From: JAGOUB01 sp964648045
Lineage (GTDB): Bacteria > Patescibacteriota > Gracilibacteria > Peribacterales > Peribacteraceae
Assembly: GCA_964648045.1 (NCBI GenBank)
Contig: CAZYNU010000015.1
Coordinates: 1-25,793 of the forward strand
DNA length: 25,793 nucleotides
Direction: 5' to 3'
The notes under the pieces were generated by a model. The model was not told the DNA's origin. It saw nothing but the letters and a program-made list of their open reading frames with translations, and ran no database searches. Position numbers and translations under genes: made by a program. Numbering within the stretch: the stretch's first letter is position 1; every line of letters starts with the position of its first letter. This document shows positions 21,607 through 25,793 of the stretch, piece after piece.

Positions 21607-23682
21607 ATGTCGCTTCTCTCCCCTTCCTCCGTGGCTGTCATCGGTGCCTCGCCAGTGGAAGGCAAGGTGGGACATGACGTGCTGAATAATTTGCTGACCC
21701 AGGGCTACGGCGGCACGGTCTATCCCATCAACCCAAAGTACCCCGAGATCCTGGGCACCAAGGCCTACTCGACCATGGCAGCGCTGCCAACAATCCCCGA
21801 CCTCACGGTTATCGTCACGCCCGCTGCCACCGTCGCCGGGCTTATTAGCGAGTGCGCCGACAAGGGCGCGAAGAACATCTGCGTCATCAGCGCCGGGTTC
21901 CATGAACTCGGCACCGAGGAAGGCGAAGCACGCGAACAAGAATTGAAGCGGCTTGCCACCAGCTACGGCCTCAAGCTGGTGGGCGTGAACTGCCTCGGGT
22001 TGCTACGACCGTCCATCGGGCTGAACGCCTCATTTGCCAAAGATCTGCCGCCCACGGGAAACGTCGCCCTCCTGAGCCAGTCTGGCGCGCTCGCCGTCGC
22101 CCTCATGGACGCCGCACCGGGCCTGGGCCTCGGCTTCTCCAGCGTGGTCAGCCTGGGAAATAAAACCGCCCTCGATGAGTGCGATTTCCTGGAGATGTTA
22201 GAGGAGGACGCCGCTACGACCGTCGTCGGCCTGTATCTGGAGAGTATCCCGCGCGGCAAGCGCTTCCGCGAGATCTGCGCGCGCCTCAGCCCCAAGAAGC
22301 CGATCGTGCTGCTCAAGGCCGGCACCTCGCAGACGGGTCAGCGTGCCATCTCGTCGCACACCGGTTCGCTCGCCGGTTCCGACGCCGCCGTTGAGGCGCT
22401 CTGCATCCAGTCGGGCATCCGCCGCGCCGCCACCGTCGCCGACTTCACCGACCTGCTGCGCGTCCTCTCGGCCGAGCCGCCGCTGGTCTCACCAAACATC
22501 GCCGTCATCACCAACGCCGGCGGTCCAGGCATCTTGGCCACCGACGCCGCCGAGAAGCTGGGCCTGACGCTGCCCACACTCGATCCCAAGACCGTCGCCA
22601 AATTGAAAGAGTCGCTACCCGAGGCTGCCTCCAGCAAGAACCCCGTGGACGTACTGGGTGACGCCGGCGCCGACCGCTACGCCGCCGCGCTCGCGGCCGT
22701 GGCCGTCGACCCCAACGTGGACGGCATCGCCGTACTGCTCACGCCGCAAGTGATGACGCCCGCCGCCGACATCGCCGAGGAGATCAGGAAGATCACGCGC
22801 GCCACCAGCCTGCTGCCCATCGTCGCTGGCTTCATGGGCGGCGAAGGCGCCGCCGCCGGACGGACCGCGCTCGATGCCGCCGGCATCCCCAACTTCGAGA
22901 CGCCCGAGCGTGCCGTGGCCGCACTGGCCTCGCTCCGCCCGCGCCAAGCCGCCATGCCCGAGCCTGCCGCCGCCTCGCCGCTGGCCGGCCACGCCCAGCA
23001 CCTGCTGCCCGAGAAGGGGCTCGTGAGCGAGGAGCGCACCAGCGAACTCCTTTCGGTCTACAACCTGCCCGCCCCGCGCGGCCAGGTGGCCAAGACTGCC
23101 GCCGATGCCGCCCGCATCGCCCGCGAGATCGGCCTTCCCGTCATCGCCAAAATCAGCTCCCCAGACCTGCCGCACAAGACCGACGTCGGTGGCGTACGCG
23201 CCAATCTCAAGACCGAGGAAGAAGTGGAGGCCGCCTTCGAGCAGATCATGCACGACGTGAAGGAGCACGCGCCCCAAGCCCGCCTACGCGGTGTGCTAGT
23301 GCAGCAGTTCCTGCCCGTGGGCAACGAGTTCATCGTCGGCGGCGTGCGCGACCCCGCCTTCGGCCCGATGGTGATGGTGGGATTGGGCGGCATCTACACC
23401 GAGCTCTTCCGCGACAGCGCCTTTCGCCTCTGCCCCGTGTCGGAACGCGATGCCTACGCCATGCTTGAGTCGCTCAAGGCCTGGAAGCTCCTGCTCGGCA
23501 TGCGCGGCAAGGCGCAATCCGACATCGATGCACTCGCTCAAGTCGTCATGAGCGTCAGCCGCCTGCTCGTGGACTGTCCCCAGATCGCTGAATTGGACCT
23601 AAACCCTGTGCTCGTCTCGGAGAAGGGCGTGGTCATCGCCGACGCCAAGGTGATGGTCGAGAATTCTGAGCGTATTCACTAA
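21607..23682 (+). CDS. ADP-forming acyl-CoA (acetyl-CoA) synthetase, fused alpha-beta
   Basis: A 691-residue fusion that converts acyl-CoA + ADP + Pi to acid + ATP + CoA. Residues 1-130 are the CoA-binding Rossmann domain (SVAVIGASPVEGKVGHDVLNNL; GYGGTVYPINPKY; VGVNCLGLLRP). Residues ~150-460 are the succinyl-CoA-ligase-like domains, with the phosphohistidine loop AISSHTGSLAGSD (His251). Residues ~480-690 are the ATP-grasp beta part with LPHKTDVGGVRANL and second catalytic His523, then VGLGGIYTELFRDSAFR and ELDLNPVLVSEKGVVIADAKVMV. Both halves appear complete. Opposite the OFOR operon, it can harvest ATP from the acyl-CoA made by OFOR. The last ~100 bp reappears, diverged, at 24394. Confidence 0.94.
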   Translation: MSLLSPSSVAVIGASPVEGKVGHDVLNNLLTQGYGGTVYPINPKYPEILGTKAYSTMAALPTIPDLTVIVTPAATVAGLISECADKGAKNICVISAGFHELGTEEGEAREQELKRLATSYGLKLVGVNCLGLLRPSIGLNASFAKDLPPTGNVALLSQSGALAVALMDAAPGLGLGFSSVVSLGNKTALDECDFLEMLEEDAATTVVGLYLESIPRGKRFREICARLSPKKPIVLLKAGTSQTGQRAISSHTGSLAGSDAAVEALCIQSGIRRAATVADFTDLLRVLSAEPPLVSPNIAVITNAGGPGILATDAAEKLGLTLPTLDPKTVAKLKESLPEAASSKNPVDVLGDAGADRYAAALAAVAVDPNVDGIAVLLTPQVMTPAADIAEEIRKITRATSLLPIVAGFMGGEGAAAGRTALDAAGIPNFETPERAVAALASLRPRQAAMPEPAAASPLAGHAQHLLPEKGLVSEERTSELLSVYNLPAPRGQVAKTAADAARIAREIGLPVIAKISSPDLPHKTDVGGVRANLKTEEEVEAAFEQIMHDVKEHAPQARLRGVLVQQFLPVGNEFIVGGVRDPAFGPMVMVGLGGIYTELFRDSAFRLCPVSERDAYAMLESLKAWKLLLGMRGKAQSDIDALAQVVMSVSRLLVDCPQIAELDLNPVLVSEKGVVIADAKVMVENSERIH
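23563..23661 (+). repeat. Direct repeat copy A: 3' end of the ACD gene
   Basis: This piece encodes LLVDC...LDLNPVLVSEKGVVIADAKVMVE and matches copy B at 24394-24480. The longest identical run is 29 bp (23625-23653 against 24444-24472). Copy A has 12 extra bases (four codons) after the Cys codon. The copies are about 730-820 bp apart in the same direction. Confidence 0.8.
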
Positions 23683-23696
23683 CACGATCAACTCCT

Positions 23697-24389
23697 ATGC
23701 CTGAAAAAGTGCCGAACAACACCGCCAAGGATATCGTCCCCGAACAGTATACCCTGGAACGTTCAGGACCGGACGCCTCCGGCAATTACCATTCTGTGAC
23801 TTTAATGCAGGGAAAAATCGGCAGACGCATCATCCAGCTGGTACGACGGTCCCCCAAAGACATATTACCATCGCCGCTGCAACGCCAGGATCCACATCAA
23901 GAGCTAGCCATGCGTAATCGGTTGAAAGCACTGGGGATTGCAGTCATTCCTACATTTAGAATTGCAAAGAATGGCGACGTCTACGCCACGGACCTCTCTC
24001 GGGGCGGCAAGAACCACGTATTGTCCGCAAGTAACCGCTCATTTGAGCATAAAGACTTAGCGAATCAAATCATGGCAGATGAAACACCGCGTCAGCCGAC
24101 CACCAATCCCGATGCTGTGCTGCAAAAGGCTTTTTTTATCGCCCGCACTTGCGCGGAGAACGGCATAGAAATCACCAATCCTGACGCGTTATTTTTGATC
24201 ATGGAAAAAGAAACCAATGAATCGGATGTGTGCGCCGGGGACTACAAACACTTCCGAGTATCTGAACAACCAAAAAAAGAATTACTGTCCAAAAATATGA
24301 GCGTGTGCCGCGAGATCTTCTCCAGTTACTACATTGAAGGCCTGTTGCAGATTGACCCTGAGGCAATAGCACGCGTGTTTCCCGAATAG
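23697..24389 (+). CDS. Orphan hypothetical protein in an AT-richer insert
   Basis: A 230-residue soluble protein with no signal peptide or membrane helix; family not recognised. N-terminal half: VTLMQGKIGRRIIQLVRRSPKDI, ALGIAVIPTFRIAKNGDVYATDLSRGGKN. C-terminal half is helical, with FIARTCAENGIEITNPDALFLIMEKETNESDV and a final REIFSSYYIEGLLQIDPEAIARVF. The order (strand-rich N part, then ENGIxITNPDALFLI) vaguely resembles a degenerate kinase-like fold, but no catalytic motif convinces, so that is a guess. Its base composition is plainly more AT-rich than the flanking genes, and it is bracketed by two copies of the ACD 3' end, which points to acquisition. It starts 14 nt after the ACD stop, so it can be expressed with that operon. 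Confidence 0.75.
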   Translation: MPEKVPNNTAKDIVPEQYTLERSGPDASGNYHSVTLMQGKIGRRIIQLVRRSPKDILPSPLQRQDPHQELAMRNRLKALGIAVIPTFRIAKNGDVYATDLSRGGKNHVLSASNRSFEHKDLANQIMADETPRQPTTNPDAVLQKAFFIARTCAENGIEITNPDALFLIMEKETNESDVCAGDYKHFRVSEQPKKELLSKNMSVCREIFSSYYIEGLLQIDPEAIARVFPE

Positions 24390-24393
24390 CCAT

Positions 24394-24492
24394 CTACTCG
24401 TGGACTGCTCGCTGGACCTCAACCCCGTCCTCGTCTCGGAGAGGGGCGTGGTCATCGCCGACGCCAAGGTGACGGTCGAACCAATTGACTAA
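24394..24492 (+). pseudogene. Direct repeat copy B: detached 3' remnant of an acyl-CoA synthetase gene
   Basis: Translating from 24394 gives LLVDCSLDLNPVLVSERG followed by VVIADAKVTVEPID and TAA at 24490-24492. It matches the C-terminus of the ACD protein (residues 653-685) with a four-codon gap and K/R and M/T substitutions. There is no start codon or upstream coding context: the orphan gene's stop lies 4 nt before it. The reading frame is still open to a proper stop, so the fragment is the old end of an ACD gene cut off by the insertion of the orphan gene, or a duplicated tail. Confidence 0.8.
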
Positions 24493-24517
24493 ATTACAGA
24501 GTATTGTAAAGTACGTA

Positions 24518-24538
24518 CAACCCGGAATCGCCGGGTTG
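24518..24538 (+). promoter_or_regulatory. Perfect hairpin in the leader of the 24568 gene
   Basis: CAACCCGG-AATCG-CCGGGTTG: 8-bp stem, 5-nt loop. No T tract follows (next bases are GACCGC), so it is a poor terminator. It begins 26 nt after the ACD remnant's stop and ends 17 nt before the Shine-Dalgarno of the next gene. A possible promoter, TTGACT (24485-24490) plus TAAAGT (24507-24512), lies immediately upstream, partly within the remnant. In that case the hairpin is a 5' UTR element. Confidence 0.5.
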
Positions 24539-24567
24539 GACCGCTTCACAACACTGGAGAAGAATCG

Positions 24568-25194
24568 ATGGAACACCTGCTCTCGCTCGCCGCCGACAAC
24601 TGGCAGCGCGCCGCCATGTGGATCGTGGGCCTGCTCGCCTTCGTGCCCGGCCTCATCTGGGCCTGGTACAGCTGGAAGACCCGAAACTTCATGGGTCGCG
24701 TCAACTCGTCCGTGAACTTCCGTGACAACAAGGGCGTGTTCGCCTTCGCGACGATCGACGAAGCGGATTTGGCCAGCCTGTTCAATCTGTTCAGTCGGCT
24801 GATGCTCGCGCGCCTGGCCCGACAGGCCCCCGCTTTCCTGCGCTTCAGCGGCAAAGAGGAAGCCTGGAACTACCTGAATGTGATCTTGAACCACTTATCG
24901 TCGAAGTTCGGCGAAGGCGCGCTGGCGTACGCCGCCGGCCACGCAAAGAAGGTGGAGTTCATCTTCGGCCTCACCTGCGAACGGCACAAGGACCTGAAGA
25001 CGCGGAAGTTCCGCGTCATGCTAGCCACCCCCGAGCTGCTGGCCGAGATCCACGCCGGCCTCGAGCCGACCTACGCCGACCCCCGCCACAACGGCATCCG
25101 CGGGGAGACCCTGAAAGAGATGGCCGCGATGTGGCACGACCCGGCGCAGGCCCACAACCTGCAACGGATCAATCTCTACCTGAAGAACGACTAG
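24568..25194 (+). CDS. Hypothetical protein with one N-terminal membrane helix
   Basis: A 208-residue protein with one hydrophobic helix at about 15-34 (AAMWIVGLLAFVPGLIWAWYSW) and a cytosolic-looking domain of ~170 residues. The soluble part is alpha-helical and basic: DEADLASLFNLFSRLMLARLARQAPAFLRFSGKEEAWNYLNVILNHLSSKFGEGALAYAAGH, then FGLTCERHKDLKTRKFRVMLATPELLAEI. I do not recognise the family. GGAGA (24556-24560), 7 nt before ATG 24568, is the best Shine-Dalgarno in the window. The last residues LQRINLYLKND are clearly coding in character. It ends with a strong terminator at 25274. Confidence 0.75.
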   Translation: MEHLLSLAADNWQRAAMWIVGLLAFVPGLIWAWYSWKTRNFMGRVNSSVNFRDNKGVFAFATIDEADLASLFNLFSRLMLARLARQAPAFLRFSGKEEAWNYLNVILNHLSSKFGEGALAYAAGHAKKVEFIFGLTCERHKDLKTRKFRVMLATPELLAEIHAGLEPTYADPRHNGIRGETLKEMAAMWHDPAQAHNLQRINLYLKND

Positions 25195-25273
25195 CGCCGA
25201 CCATGGCGCCGCCTCCCGAGGCGCCGGACGCCCGCTCCCCGAGCGGATCCCGTCTGGAAACGACACAACCCCC

Positions 25274-25306
25274 GACCGATCGGCAGCCGCTGATCGGTCT
25301 TTTTTT
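25274..25306 (+). terminator. Rho-independent terminator after the 24568 gene
   Basis: Stem GACCGATC / GATCGGTC (25274-25281 and 25292-25299, perfect 8 bp), with a 10-nt loop and seven T residues (25300-25306). It lies 80 nt after the stop at 25194. A further hairpin GGCGCC...GGCGCC (25205-25225) lies just beyond the stop. Confidence 0.92.
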
Positions 25307-25330
25307 GCGCGCGAAAAACGCGGACATACC

Positions 25331-25359
25331 AAAACCCCGCATCGTCAGACGATGCGGGG
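25331..25359 (-). terminator. Rho-independent terminator for the minus-strand unit at the window end
   Basis: On the minus strand CCCCGCATCGT-CTG-ACGATGCGGGG followed by TTTT (complement of 25331-25334). The stem is 11 bp, perfect. It ends the transcript coming from the gene at 25484 through the hairpin string at 25360-25484. It has no T tract on the plus strand. Confidence 0.85.
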
Positions 25360-25484
25360 CGTGATTGCTCGGTAGCGATCGGTTTGGTTGGGTCCCGGAG
25401 GACCCTGACTGGTGATCCACGCGAAGCGCGGGCCAGTCGTACCCAGTTTCCTGGGGGTGGTCATCCGGGATACGGATGGACCAC
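25335..25484 (-). ncRNA. Candidate structured RNA: string of five hairpins
   Basis: Read on the minus strand, the 150 nt after the stop of the partial gene fold into consecutive hairpins. (1) 25484-25457: 11 bp with one bulged base, overlapping the stop codon. (2) 25455-25442: CCCAG-GAAA-CTGGG. (3) 25438-25407: GACTGG...CCAGTC enclosing CGCG-CTT-CGCG. (4) 25405-25390: GGGTCC-TCCG-GGACCC. (5) the terminator. GAAA (GNRA) and UCCG (UNCG with C-G closure) tetraloops are formed only on this strand, which fixes the orientation. It matches no RNA family I know (not SRP, tmRNA or 6S by motif). It may be a separate small RNA or a structured 3' UTR. Confidence 0.5.
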
Positions 25485-25793
25485 TAGTTGGTGTACTTCT
25501 TCGTCTCGGCAAGCAACCAGGCAGCCGCCGGGAGCAGCGTGTAGCCGTCGAGGGCCTGGACCTGCTTGGTCAGGTTGTCGTACAGCGGGAAGTCCGTGCG
25601 GGCGTTGGGGCCGTAGGGGCGGCTGCCAACACGGAGTTCCATGCACTGGAAGACGATGTGGTTGAGCATCGTCAGGTCGAGGATGCCCTGCTTGTCCGTA
25701 CCGCTGAGCAGGCCGTCGAGGACCTGGATGAGGTCGTTGACGGTGGACTCGGCGGTCAGGACGGTCTGGCCCAGGTAGTAGCAGAGCAACGCG
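25484..25793 (-). CDS. Hypothetical protein, N-terminus outside the window
   Basis: The last 103 codons (including the stop) of a gene that starts beyond the window. The frame is open to the window edge (reading ...ALLCYYLGQTVLTAESTVNDLIQVLDGLLS), so the start is not seen; a TTG at 25789 is not convincing. The fragment is helical, with LTMLNHIVFQCMELRVGSRPYGPNARTDFPLYDN and a final LDGYTLLPAAAWLLAETKKYTN. No family recognised. The stop codon TAG at 25484-25486 lies in the first stem of the downstream hairpin string. Confidence 0.6.
   Translation of the reverse strand, partial: ALLCYYLGQTVLTAESTVNDLIQVLDGLLSGTDKQGILDLTMLNHIVFQCMELRVGSRPYGPNARTDFPLYDNLTKQVQALDGYTLLPAAAWLLAETKKYTN

Noticed and set aside
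23697..24389. Orphan protein as a true protein kinase-like enzyme
   Set aside because: Only a loose resemblance in order of secondary structure; no lysine/HRD/DFG-type motif set could be placed.
25335..25484. SRP (4.5S) RNA, tmRNA or 6S RNA
   Set aside because: It lacks the GGAAGG-type apical motif of SRP, the TTCGA T-arm of tmRNA and the long open central bubble of 6S; the hairpins are separate, not one rod.

Overview
The window is a gene-dense stretch of bacterial chromosome, high in GC by eye, read with the standard bacterial code (TGA behaves as a stop). No rRNA, CRISPR array, transposase or phage gene is visible. Several traits together suggest, but do not prove, a GC-rich member of the Patescibacteria/CPR radiation or a similar small-genome lineage: very few Shine-Dalgarno motifs, a serine-linker S-layer-type surface protein, a SecD carrying a parvulin insert, a eukaryote-like SET protein, and fermentation genes built on 2-oxoacid:flavodoxin/ferredoxin oxidoreductase plus ADP-forming acyl-CoA synthetase. 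The placement rests on gene content alone and is an inference.

Layout. Positions 1-1.7 kb hold a PrxQ/Bcp peroxiredoxin (minus) divergent from an RlmI-type rRNA methyltransferase. Positions 1.8-3.7 kb hold a two-component system whose OmpR-type regulator is split by a one-base frameshift just before its sensor kinase. Positions 3.7-6.3 kb (minus) hold a large polytopic membrane protein and an overlapping SAM methyltransferase. Positions 6.4-8.4 kb encode a secreted YVTN beta-propeller protein with Ser linkers and three SLH repeats. Positions 8.5-10.4 kb (minus) hold a secreted HEXXH protein, rlmH, tRNA-Glu(CUC) and a SET-domain protein. Positions 10.4-13.7 kb (plus) hold an RlmD-type methyltransferase, a membrane protein equal to the non-catalytic half of a polyprenyl-phosphate sugar-1-P transferase, and a sugar nucleotidyltransferase. 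Positions 13.8-16.9 kb hold a lipoprotein resembling the SecD periplasmic domain and then SecD itself with a parvulin domain inserted, closed by a strong terminator.

Positions 16.9-17.7 kb (minus) hold an unrecognised protein with an HEVQH motif. Positions 17.9-21.1 kb (minus) form a tight operon: flavodoxin, OFOR gamma-alpha fusion, OFOR beta. Facing it across a regulatory region with an extended -10 promoter and an inverted repeat, 21.2-23.7 kb (plus) encodes a small exported protein and ADP-forming acyl-CoA synthetase (ACD). Together these two blocks can oxidise a 2-oxoacid to an acyl-CoA with reduction of flavodoxin, then recover ATP from the thioester.

The 3' end of the ACD gene is present twice. 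The second copy is a diverged ~100-bp remnant at 24.4 kb, and between the copies lies an AT-richer orphan gene, as if a cassette had integrated at the end of the ACD gene. The window ends with a one-TM hypothetical protein with a good Shine-Dalgarno site, two terminators, and on the minus strand a ~150-nt string of hairpins with GAAA and UCCG tetraloops downstream of a gene that runs off the window. The ACD 3'-end cassette, the hairpin string and the SecD-like lipoprotein/SecD-PpiC pair are the most interesting items.
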